From Pirellulales bacterium (GTDB taxonomy: Bacteria > Planctomycetota > Planctomycetia > Pirellulales > Lacipirellulaceae), in NCBI GenBank assembly GCA_028279215.1, contig JANQOF010000061.1, forward strand, positions 1 through 50,795: a stretch of 50,795 nt of DNA, given 5' to 3'. This document shows positions 35,481-44,400 of the stretch, piece by piece. The position numbers were made by a program, and so were the translations under genes. Position 1 is the stretch's first letter; each line of letters opens with the position of its first letter. The notes beneath the pieces were generated by a model. It ran no database searches and was not told where the DNA came from. It worked only from the letters and a program-made list of their open reading frames with translations.

Positions 35481-36641
35481 ATGCCATCGGAAATCAATGT
35501 CGGACTCGTCGGCTACAAGTTCATGGGCAAGGCTCACTCAAATGCCTACATGAGTGTCGATAAGTTCTTCGACTGCACCGCGAAGCCCGTGATGAAGGCT
35601 GTTTGCGGCCGAAATGCGACAGCCGTCGCAGAATTCGCGCAGCGGTGGGGCTGGGAAAGCGCAGAAAGTTCGTGGGAGTCGCTCGTCGCCCGCGACGACA
35701 TCGATCTGATCGACATCGGCACGCCAGGATCGACGCACGCCGAAATCGGAATAGGAGCAGCGAAGGCCGGCAAACATGTGTTCTGCGAAAAGCCTCTAGC
35801 GATGAACATGGACGAAAGCAGGCGGATACTCGCCGCAGTGCGCGATGCTGGCGTCAAGCACATGGTGAACTTCAATTACCGGCGAGTACCCGCGGTTTCG
35901 CTTGCCAAACAGATGATCGACGCCGACGAGATCGGGGAGATCCGGCACGCTCGGTTCACCTACTTGCAGGATTGGCTGGTCGATCCGATGTTCCCCATGA
36001 ACTGGCGAATGAGGGCCGAATCGGCGGGTAGCGGCGCGCATGGCGACTTGGGGGCGCACTCGATCGACATGGCGAGGTTCTTGGTTGGCGATTTGGAAAG
36101 TGTAGTCGGCCAGAAGAAAACCTTCATCACCGAGCGACCCGCCGAAGGCACAAGCAGCGGACTCTCGGCTACCGCCGGTGAGGGCACCGAGCAAGTAACC
36201 GTGGACGATTGCAGTATGTGGCTGGCGAAGTTCGCTGGCGGCGCGCTCGGCACGTTCGAGGCAACACGGCTCGCACCCGGCCGCAAGAACTTCAACCGTT
36301 TTGAGATCAATGGCAGCAAAGGTACGCTGGTGTGGTGCTTTGAAGACATGAACTGGTTGAAGTTCTACAGCACCGAGTGCCCAGAACACGCCCAAGGCTT
36401 CCGCCGCATTATGGCTACCGACGACTGCCACCCCTACGTCGGTAACTGGTGGCCGCCCGGCCATATTCTGGGCTACGAACACGGTTTCGTGCACGCGGTG
36501 TATGATTTGCTTGAGGACATCGCCCACGATCGCCCGTGCTTGCCCGACTTCCGCGACGGCGCCCAAGTAGTTGCCGTACTGGAAGCGGTGGACCAGTCGA
36601 TGGAAGCCGGCAGTTGGGCGAACGTCGAGCGCGTGGAGTAG
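35481..36641 (+). CDS. Gfo/Idh/MocA-family oxidoreductase
   Basis: 386 residues. The N-terminal NAD(P)-binding Rossmann motif is VGLVGYKFMGKAHSNAY (about 4-20). The family Lys-Pro motif, FCEKPLAMNMDESR, carries the catalytic Lys, and the sugar-binding domain has RFTYLQDW and the His-containing GAHGDLGAHSIDMARFL. Such enzymes oxidise or reduce sugars and cyclitols (for example inositol 2-dehydrogenase). The exact substrate is not readable. A second member of the family follows at 36717 in the same direction. Confidence 0.9.
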   Translation: MPSEINVGLVGYKFMGKAHSNAYMSVDKFFDCTAKPVMKAVCGRNATAVAEFAQRWGWESAESSWESLVARDDIDLIDIGTPGSTHAEIGIGAAKAGKHVFCEKPLAMNMDESRRILAAVRDAGVKHMVNFNYRRVPAVSLAKQMIDADEIGEIRHARFTYLQDWLVDPMFPMNWRMRAESAGSGAHGDLGAHSIDMARFLVGDLESVVGQKKTFITERPAEGTSSGLSATAGEGTEQVTVDDCSMWLAKFAGGALGTFEATRLAPGRKNFNRFEINGSKGTLVWCFEDMNWLKFYSTECPEHAQGFRRIMATDDCHPYVGNWWPPGHILGYEHGFVHAVYDLLEDIAHDRPCLPDFRDGAQVVAVLEAVDQSMEAGSWANVERVE

Positions 36642-36716
36642 TACCTTGAACCGCATTATTCCCAAGCGGATTCCTGGTTCACCCTAACCTCTGACCCCCG
36701 ATCCCCGACTCCTCAA

Positions 36717-37859
36717 ATGATCAAAACAGCAATCATCGGCACTGGTTTCATTGGCCCCGCGCATGTGGAGGCGATTCGGCGGCTTGGGTTTGTGGACGTG
36801 GTTGCCGTGGCCGAACGGGATCAAGAGTTGGCTGAGGCGAAGGCGGCCGAGCTTTCGATTCCCAAGGCGTTCGGCGACTACCAACAGTTGTTGGCCGATC
36901 CGGAGATACAGGTGGTACACAATTGCACGCCCAACCATCTCCACTTCGAAGTCAACAAAGCGATCATCGAAGCCAAAAAACATGTCGTGAGCGAAAAGCC
37001 ACTCGCGATGAACAGCACTGAGTCACGCGAACTAGTGAAGCTAGTGAACGACGCAGGCGTGGTGAACGCCATTAACTTCAACTACCGGTTCATGCCGTTG
37101 GTGCAACAGGCGAAGCAGATGGTGGCCGGCGGCGAAATTGGCCCGGTGCACACAATCCATGGCAGCTACCTGCAGGACTGGCTGCTCAAAGAAACCGACT
37201 GGAACTGGCGACTGGTGCCCGAGTTGTCGGGTGACTCGCGCGCCATCGCCGACATCGGCAGCCATTGGTGCGACATCGTGCAGTTTGTTTCGGGCCTCAA
37301 AATCAAGCGGGTGATGGCCGACTTGGTGACGATCCACAAGCAGCGCAAGAGGCCCACAGTCGAGATGGAAACCTACTCGGGGCGCGAACTGCAACCGGGT
37401 GAATACGAAGCGATGCCCATCGGAACTGAGGATTATGCAAGCGTGCTGCTGGAGTTCGACAACGGTGCCCACGGCGTGATGACCGTCAGCCAGTGCGCCG
37501 CCGGGCAGAAGAACCGCCTGCAGTTTGAGATCGATGGCGCCGAGGCCGCGTTGTCGTGGGACCAGCAACGCCCAAACGAGTTGTGGATTGGCCGACGCGA
37601 TACGCCCAACGAGGTGATGCTCAAGGACGCCGCCTTGATGCACGATGCCGCCAAAGAATACGCCCATTACCCCGGCGGGCACAATGAAGCCTGGCCCGAT
37701 GGGCCGAAAAACCTGTTCCGCAACGTCTATGGCTACCTGGCTGGCGATCGGCAGGGTGGTGATTTCGCCACGTTCGAGGATGGCCACAACGGGATTGCCA
37801 TCTGTGACGCGATGATGAGGAGCAACCGGGAAGAAAAATGGGTGGACGTAGAGTATTAG
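36717..37859 (+). CDS. Gfo/Idh/MocA-family oxidoreductase
   Basis: 380 residues. Rossmann motif AIIGTGFIGPAHVEAIRRLG (about 4-23), catalytic motif VSEKPLAMNSTESR, and a C-terminal domain with the Asp-His pair DIGSHWCDIVQFV. Related in plan to the preceding gene but clearly distinct in sequence, so this is not a recent duplication. It probably acts on a carbohydrate; tandem pairs of these enzymes are common in planctomycetes that break down complex sugars. The gap from the first gene is 75 bases. Confidence 0.9.
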   Translation: MIKTAIIGTGFIGPAHVEAIRRLGFVDVVAVAERDQELAEAKAAELSIPKAFGDYQQLLADPEIQVVHNCTPNHLHFEVNKAIIEAKKHVVSEKPLAMNSTESRELVKLVNDAGVVNAINFNYRFMPLVQQAKQMVAGGEIGPVHTIHGSYLQDWLLKETDWNWRLVPELSGDSRAIADIGSHWCDIVQFVSGLKIKRVMADLVTIHKQRKRPTVEMETYSGRELQPGEYEAMPIGTEDYASVLLEFDNGAHGVMTVSQCAAGQKNRLQFEIDGAEAALSWDQQRPNELWIGRRDTPNEVMLKDAALMHDAAKEYAHYPGGHNEAWPDGPKNLFRNVYGYLAGDRQGGDFATFEDGHNGIAICDAMMRSNREEKWVDVEY

Positions 37860-37896
37860 TGGCTGTTGGCTATCGGCAATAAGCCAAAGGTGCGCC

Positions 37897-38493
37897 ATGC
37901 GGTCCGCGATCTCCACGGTTCAGTTCAGCTTCGCCTCGATGCTCGTTGGCACCGCTATGCTAGCGTTCGTCGTGTATGCAACGGTCTACCCGTCGGTGTG
38001 GGCTGCAACATTGGCGTTTAGCGCTGCGGTGGGCGTCCTGTCCCTGGCAGTGGTTCGCGGATTGGCGACATCCGGCGCGTCGCGCAGGTACTGGCTGTCG
38101 TTCGGTCTGGTCGGCCTCGCCTACCTGGCGATGCTCTACGCGCCCGTACTTGATGAGCGCGTGGGCTCAGTTCTTGCAACGACCATTGGATTTGCAGGCC
38201 TGGAGGGACTCCTCTACGACGAATCACGTGACCGATCCGATGACCCCATGCAGCGGACCATGTCACAGCGATATACTGCTAAGTCGTCGACAATGTACCC
38301 GTGGCCCCAACACCGCAAGCCACGAGACGACACGCGCAGCAATCTGCTTCCACAGGAAACCTGGGCAGCATTTGCGTTTCACTCAACGATTGCAGTAATT
38401 TGCGGCTTGGTAGCGGGTTGGGTCGCAAGTTGGGGCTCCACCTCATGTACCACGGGCAGCGGCCGTCAGACGCCCGGCAATGTGTTAGAATAG
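37897..38493 (+). CDS. Putative membrane protein, unknown function
   Basis: 198 residues starting at the ATG at 37897. Hydrophobic segments lie at about 10-30, 33-52, 66-85 and 88-105, followed by a hydrophilic stretch of about 50 residues and a last hydrophobic segment (about 160-178) before a polar tail. No family is recognised. It starts 37 bases after the second oxidoreductase, and its stop comes just before the Uma2 gene start at 38498. The C-terminal third is of low quality as a coding sequence, and the real end could differ if an error exists. Confidence 0.55.
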   Translation: MRSAISTVQFSFASMLVGTAMLAFVVYATVYPSVWAATLAFSAAVGVLSLAVVRGLATSGASRRYWLSFGLVGLAYLAMLYAPVLDERVGSVLATTIGFAGLEGLLYDESRDRSDDPMQRTMSQRYTAKSSTMYPWPQHRKPRDDTRSNLLPQETWAAFAFHSTIAVICGLVAGWVASWGSTSCTTGSGRQTPGNVLE

Positions 38494-38497
38494 CGTA

Positions 38498-39172
38498 ATG
38501 GCTACTGTAGGACTTTCGCATGCCGCTGACCTGTCGTTTCACGTTCCTGCTCCCGGGATGACACTCGATCAGTTCCGTGATTGGGCCGAATCGGACGACT
38601 ATCCAGAGCGTGGCAAGGTTGTCTACTACAGGGGGGAGTTGTACTTCGACATGAGTCCGGAACGCATCGATTCACATGCCGCTCTGAAAGAGGCGATCAA
38701 CTACACGATTGGACGACTCGTAAGGGAAGGCGATCTTGGCCGCTTTTTCCCGGACGGTGCAGGTATTCAGAACAAGACAGCGCAGGTAGCCAATGAGCCC
38801 GACGCGGTCTTTGCCAAATGGTCAACTATCGAATCGGCCAAGTTCGCGGCTCCTCCCGAAAAACATGGGCGGCACACTGCCTTGGTCGGTACGCCCGACT
38901 GGGTGTGCGAAATCGTAAGCGATTCTTCGGTTGAGAAGGATACCAAGATTCTACGCGCCGCCTACCACACGGCTGGCATCCCGGAGTACTGGCTATTGGA
39001 TGCTCGGGGCGATGATATTCTGTTCTCCGTCTTGAGTTGGCAATCGGACGGATATGTTGAGTCCTCCACGATCGACGATTGGCGCCGCTCCGAAGTCTTT
39101 GGCCTGGAATTTGAACTTACACGCAGCCGCGACAGAGTCGGCTGGTGGCAGTACGACCTGAAGTATCGATAA
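38498..39172 (+). CDS. Uma2-family protein (PD-(D/E)XK nuclease fold)
   Basis: 224 residues. The DUF820/Uma2 layout is visible: an N-terminal MTLDQFRDWAESD stretch, VYYRGELYFDMSPERIDSHA, the acidic EPDAVF, then PDWVCEIVSDSSVEKDTKI and AAYHTAGIPEYWLLD. These match the core of a restriction endonuclease-like fold with Asp, Glu and Lys in order. Uma2 proteins are abundant in cyanobacteria and planctomycetes; their role is unknown, and links to nucleic acid or mobile elements are only suggested. It is immediately followed by the cupin gene (TAA then ATG). Confidence 0.9.
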   Translation: MATVGLSHAADLSFHVPAPGMTLDQFRDWAESDDYPERGKVVYYRGELYFDMSPERIDSHAALKEAINYTIGRLVREGDLGRFFPDGAGIQNKTAQVANEPDAVFAKWSTIESAKFAAPPEKHGRHTALVGTPDWVCEIVSDSSVEKDTKILRAAYHTAGIPEYWLLDARGDDILFSVLSWQSDGYVESSTIDDWRRSEVFGLEFELTRSRDRVGWWQYDLKYR

Positions 39173-39529
39173 ATGTCTACAAGTTTCCAAATCGCACGTA
39201 TTGCAGACATCCAGCCCGTTCCATGTCCGTGCGGCATGTCGCGGCGTGCGTTTACCGACGATCCTGACCAAATCGCTTCGCTGCACGTGGTCGAAATCAC
39301 CGAGGATGCGCGTACGCACTATCACAAGCGGCTCACGGAGATCTACTACATTCTCGATGGATCGGGCCAGATGGAGTTCGACGGTGAGCTCTACGCGGTG
39401 CAGGCGGGCGACTCGATTCTCATCAAACCGGGCTGTCGCCATCGAGCGATTCCCGAGCCGGGCACCGCGCTTCGCGTCTTAAACATTCCGGTGCCGGCGT
39501 TCGATCCGGACGACGAGTGGTTTGATTAG
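39173..39529 (+). CDS. Cupin-domain protein
   Basis: 118 residues. A single cupin: THYHKRLTEIYYILDGSGQM (metal motif HYHKRLTEIYYI with His and Glu) and the second cupin motif AGDSILIKPGCRHRAIPEPG. The N-terminus has a CPCGMSRRAF stretch that might add a metal site. Its ATG directly follows the Uma2 stop, so the pair is translationally linked. Substrate unknown. Small cupins bind metals and modify sugars or small molecules. Confidence 0.88.
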   Translation: MSTSFQIARIADIQPVPCPCGMSRRAFTDDPDQIASLHVVEITEDARTHYHKRLTEIYYILDGSGQMEFDGELYAVQAGDSILIKPGCRHRAIPEPGTALRVLNIPVPAFDPDDEWFD

Positions 39530-39651
39530 CGACGCATATATAGGCCTGGGAACTTAGTTGCTAGCGTCGACTGCTGTGGGCGTCGATTCGGTACTCTGCT
39601 ACCCTCTTCAGCGTCCCAAGCCTCGCGTCCTCCAGCCCATCCCCCAATCCG

Positions 39652-40473
39652 ATGCTCACCGTACTTATTCCATGCAAAGACGAGCGGCATAACATCCTCG
39701 ATTGCATCGATTCGGTCCGCGACATCGCCGACGAGATATTAGTAGCCGATTCGGGCTCGACCGATGGCACGCTCGAGTTTATCCGCGACTTGCCAGACGT
39801 AAGGGTCATTGAGCGCGAGTATGTCAATAGTGCCGACTTTAAGAACTGGGCGATCCCACAAGCGCAGCACGAGTGGGTGCTTGTGGTAGATGCTGACGAG
39901 CGCGTGACGCCCGAAGTGGCCGTTAGTGTTGGCAAAGTGCTGACCCAGCCGACCGATCTGGAAGCGTTTGCTGTGCGCCGCGAAACCTACATGCTGGGCC
40001 ATCGATTGCGTCACTCTGGGGCGCAGTCGGCCACCTGCACGCGACTATTTCGCCGCCACTTGCGCTACCAGTCGCGGCGCGTGCACGCCGACATTGATGT
40101 CGCAGCCGATCGCACCGGCATGCTCGACGGCAAGCTGCAACACCACACCTGCCAATGTTTGAACCGCTTCCTGCAAACACAAAACCGGTATTCGAGCTGG
40201 GCAGCGCTCGACGCCTTTGACGCGGGTAAGAAGGCAACTTGGTTGAGCGTCGCAGTACGTCCGCCGCTGAAGTTCCTGCAGTTCTATTTTCTGCGACTTG
40301 GCATCGTCGATCGGACGCCCGGGCTGCTGTGGTGCGGAATCGTTGCCTACTACAACCTGATGAAGTACGCCAAGCTATGGGAACTCACGCATAGCCGAAC
40401 TAAGTCGGCCGGGCACCGAGAGTCTCCCAGCGACAATCTGCCCAGCCCAGCAGCGCCGTCTCAAGCCGCCTGA
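39652..40473 (+). CDS. GT2-family glycosyltransferase (WaaE/KdtX-like)
   Basis: 273 residues. A cytoplasmic inverting glycosyltransferase with GT-A fold. The N-terminal LTVLIPCKDERHNILDCIDS, the ILVADSGSTDGTLEF block and the metal-binding VVDADERVTPE (about 84-94) are typical of GT2. The C-terminal half (FLQTQNRYSSWAALDAFDAG, then a hydrophobic FLQFYFLRLG) resembles the LPS core transferase WaaE, which adds sugar to the inner core. The substrate here could be LPS or another surface glycan. The FkbM methyltransferase gene follows at 40485. Confidence 0.9.
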   Translation: MLTVLIPCKDERHNILDCIDSVRDIADEILVADSGSTDGTLEFIRDLPDVRVIEREYVNSADFKNWAIPQAQHEWVLVVDADERVTPEVAVSVGKVLTQPTDLEAFAVRRETYMLGHRLRHSGAQSATCTRLFRRHLRYQSRRVHADIDVAADRTGMLDGKLQHHTCQCLNRFLQTQNRYSSWAALDAFDAGKKATWLSVAVRPPLKFLQFYFLRLGIVDRTPGLLWCGIVAYYNLMKYAKLWELTHSRTKSAGHRESPSDNLPSPAAPSQAA

Positions 40474-40484
40474 GTGACCAGCTT

Positions 40485-41249
40485 ATGTCGACCAAACACG
40501 CGACGCGCCCGCGAAAGTGGCACCACTATTTGCTTGGCACCGTCGATCAGCGACGGCGATTGCGCGACGTCGCGCTCAGGCAAGTCGGGCTGACACGCTG
40601 CAACGCCCCCACGTCGCTGATGGGGCGCGACGACTTGTTGACGCCCAACATCGTCGCCTCCGGAGCTGCCGAAATCTTGTTGTTGAGTGGCCGACTAACT
40701 TTTGTACAGGTGGGGGCGTTCGATGGGACGAGCCGCGACGACTTGACATCGCTGCTGACGTACACTGGCGTACGCGGTGTACTCGTCGAACCACAACCCG
40801 AACCTTTTGCAGAGTTGCAAACGCGGTTTGGCGATCACGAGAACTTACATTTGGCCAACGTAGCCATTGCTCCGGAAGTCGGCCAGCGCGAAATGTTTCG
40901 GCCGCGATCTGGGGAGTCACGACTGGCGTCGTTCGACAGAACGAACCTTACGCGACACGGCATTGCGGCGGAGGATATCGTCTGCAAATCGGTGAGGTGC
41001 ACGCCACTCGACTCGTTGCTCGATGACTTGGCGATCGAACGACTCGACATTCTGCAGATCGACGCCGAAGGATTCGACCTGGAGGTTCTGGCAACGATCG
41101 ATCTCGACCGTTGGCATCCGACCTGGCTGAGGTTCGAGTTCCTCCACCTCGATTCGAACCGCCTGGCCGCTTGTCTGGACGACCTATCGTTGCGAGGTTA
41201 TCGGTTCATGGTCGACGGCTACAACATCGCGGCCAAGGCGTGCAGCTAA
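40485..41249 (+). CDS. FkbM-family methyltransferase
   Basis: 254 residues. SAM-binding motif FVQVGAFDGTSRDDLTSLL, then VRGVLVEPQPEPFAELQTRF, and the family hallmark ILQIDAEGFDLEVLATIDL, all characteristic of FkbM (TIGR01444) enzymes that methylate sugars or polyketides. It starts 11 bases after the glycosyltransferase stop, so they probably form an operon for a methylated glycan. The gene is also 210 bases upstream of the PKS, and O-methylation of the PKS product is a second possibility that the sequence cannot settle. Confidence 0.9.
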   Translation: MSTKHATRPRKWHHYLLGTVDQRRRLRDVALRQVGLTRCNAPTSLMGRDDLLTPNIVASGAAEILLLSGRLTFVQVGAFDGTSRDDLTSLLTYTGVRGVLVEPQPEPFAELQTRFGDHENLHLANVAIAPEVGQREMFRPRSGESRLASFDRTNLTRHGIAAEDIVCKSVRCTPLDSLLDDLAIERLDILQIDAEGFDLEVLATIDLDRWHPTWLRFEFLHLDSNRLAACLDDLSLRGYRFMVDGYNIAAKACS

Positions 41250-41341
41250 TCGCTCCAGTGGTAGATAGCTGCTACCCGCGACGAAGTGCCCCAGACGGTA
41301 GTACAGCGACATTTCGCGGGCATTCCCTCACGAATCGCGGG

Positions 41342-41370
41342 TTGAACCGCCGCAGTGGCTAACCTATTCT
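41342..41370 (+). promoter_or_regulatory. Candidate promoter for the PKS gene
   Basis: TTGAAC (41342-41347) and TATTCT (41365-41370) are 17 bases apart in the 210-base gap before the PKS. Each box matches the consensus in four of six positions. The leader to the ATG at 41460 would be about 85 bases. This is plausible but unproven. Confidence 0.35.
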
Positions 41371-41459
41371 AAGAGGTCTCGGCGCGTCGACTGTGGACCG
41401 GCACTCGCCAACACTACAATCGCAGCAGATGCCCATCTAGTGAACTAGGCCCCTGGTTG

Positions 41460-44400
41460 ATGTCTGATCTAGCCAAACGTATGGCGAGCCTCTCGCCCGC
41501 CCAGCGGAAACTTCTCGAGCAGCGATTGGCAGGGCAGAAGTCGCAGGCGGAGCCAATCGCCATTGTCGGAATGTCGTGCCGATTCGCAGGCGCTAACAGC
41601 TTGGCGGCCTATTGGCGGGTGATCAATGAGGGTATCGGGGCCGTCAGCGAAGTGCCGAACGATCGTTGGAGTCTCGACGAGCTGTACGACCCGACCGGAA
41701 CCCAACCCGGCAAGATGTTTACCAAGTGGGGCGGATTCGTCGACAACATCGACCAGTTCGATCCGCAGTTTTTTGGCATCGCTCCGCGTGAAGCCTCGCG
41801 CATGGATCCGCAGCAGCGACTGCTACTCGAAGTTGCCTGGGAAGCGATGGAGAACGCCGGCATCCCGGCCGATCAGCTTTCCGGAACGAAGACTGGCGTC
41901 TACATCGGCATCGGCGGTAGCGACTACTCGAAGGTTCCGTCGCAGTATTCCGATTACTACGAACAGATTGATGCTCATGTCGGAACCGGCAACGCACTTT
42001 CGATTGCCGCGAATCGCATCTCGTACATCTTCGACTTTCACGGACCAAGCGCGGCGGTCGATACAGCATGCTCCAGCGCGTCGCTGGCGATTCACTTGGC
42101 GGTCGAGAGCCTTCGCCGGCGGGAATGCTCGGCGGCGCTCGCGGGTGGCGTAAACGCCATCATCACGCCCGAGACGACGATTGCCTTTTCTAAGGCCCGC
42201 ATGCTCTCGCCCGAAGGCAAGTGCCGACCGTTCGACGCCAGCGCCAACGGCTATGTGCGTGGCGAGGGATGTGGTTTGGTGCTGCTCAAACGACTTGCCG
42301 ACGCCCAGCGCGATGGCGATCAAGTGCTGGCTGTAATCCGAGCCACTAGCGTCAATCAGGATGGTCGAACGTCGGGCATCAGTGCACCGAACGGGCAGTT
42401 GCAACAGGAGTGTATTCGAGCCGCGCACGCACAAGCGGGTGTATCGGCAGCCGACATCTCCTACGTCGAAGCACATGGCACCGGGACTCCGCTCGGTGAT
42501 CCCATCGAAATGCAGGCGCTTTGCGAGGTGTTCAAGCGCACGGGCGACAACGACACGCCCGTTCACGTCACCAGCGTAAAGGCCAACATCGGCCACACTG
42601 AAACGGTGTCGGGGGCCGCTGGATTGATCAAAGCGGTGTTGCTCATGCAGCACGAGGTCGTCGTGCCGCAGTTGCACCTGGAATCGCTGAATCCGCATGT
42701 TTCACTCGACGGTTCGCGGATCGTCTTGCCAACCGAGCGAACTGCGTGGCCGGCAAGCATGGGACGTCGTTTGGCCGGCATCAGTTCGTTCGGGTTCGGT
42801 GGCACCAACACCCACATACTGATCGAAGCACCATCCGCTTCGGCCCCCGAAGCACCAAGCCCAGTCACTCCGCGTGTTGCGACAGGCGCATCGCAGAACG
42901 GCGAGGCGGAGTCGAGTTCGCTCAACGCGATTCCGCGACGGCGTCACGTGATGAAGCTGTCGGGTCGGACGGGCGCAGCGGTTGAACAACAAGCGGCCCA
43001 GTTTGCCGAGTTCCTTTCCGACCACCCCGAAGCCGCGCTTGCCGACGTCTGCTATTCGGCCAATACGGGACGCTCCGATTTCAATCATCGCGCCGCAATT
43101 GCTTGCGACAGCCGCGAGTCGCTCCACAAGGGGCTCACCACACTCGCCGTCGGCAAGGCGAGCCCCAGTGTCAAACGGGGCCAGCTTAAGGGCATCACGC
43201 GACCCAAGGTGGCGATGTTGTTCACCGGTCAAGGTTCGCAGTATCCGCAGATGGGCCGCGAGCTGTATCAAACCGAGCCGGTGTTTCGTGCGGCGATCGA
43301 CGAATGCAACGAAATCCTTCGCACGGGTTTGACCGAGTCGCTCTTGACGGTGTTGTTTCCCAACACGAGTGAAGACGAAGAACTGATCAACGAGACGGGC
43401 TTCACTCAGCCCGCGCTATTCGCATTGGAATATGCGGTGGCGCGCCTGTGGCGGTCGTGGGGCGTCGAGCCCAGCATTCTGCTCGGCCATAGCGTGGGCG
43501 AGTACGTAGCTGCGACGATTGCGGAGTGCATGACCCTGAACGAAGGGCTCGGCCTGATTAGCGAACGCGCGCGGCTGATGCAGCAAATCTCGCTGCCGGG
43601 CAAAATGGCGGTGATCTTCGCGCCCGAACAAGAGGTTGCCGCCAGGCTGGCTGGGAAAGAACAGCTCGTAGCCATTGCCGCGGTGAACGGCCCGGAGAAC
43701 ACGGTGATCTCTGGCGATGCCGATACCATCGACGCGCTGGTCGACCAATTCGAAACGGCGGGCATTGGCCTCCAGCGACTCGTCGTATCGCATGCGTTTC
43801 ACTCGCCGTTGATGGATGAAATGCTCGACGACTTCGAGCGTTTCGCCGCCGGCATCGATTTCCAACCGCCCAAAATATTCTTGGTGTCGAACCTGACCGG
43901 TCAATTGATGACCGACGCACCCACCGCGCAATACTGGCGCGATCACGTACGCAACGCGGTGCGTTTTGTCGACGGATTGCAGCGCGTCGCGGAATCCAAA
44001 GCGAACATCTTGCTGGAAGTTGGGCCAACGGCAAGCTTGCTGGGCATGGCGAAGCGTTTTCTGTCGGATGGCGAGATAGCGACCATCGCGTCGCTGCGCA
44101 AAGGGCAGGATGCCGATCAAACCATGGCAAGCGCCGTGAGCGACATGTACACCGCCGGCGCTAAGATCGACTGGCGCAACCGCGATCGCTACCTTTCCGC
44201 CAAGCGCGTGTTGCTGCCCGGCTACCCGTTCAATCGCGAACGCTATTGGTTCGACCTCGATGAATCCGCCCGTGGCGTAGCGCGGCATCGGTCGATCGGG
44301 CATCCGTTGCTGGGCACCAGGGTGCCATCGGTGTGGGCCAACGCCGTGCATGAAGCCGTGGTCGATGCCCACACGCCAAGCTACTTGGTCGATCATCAGG

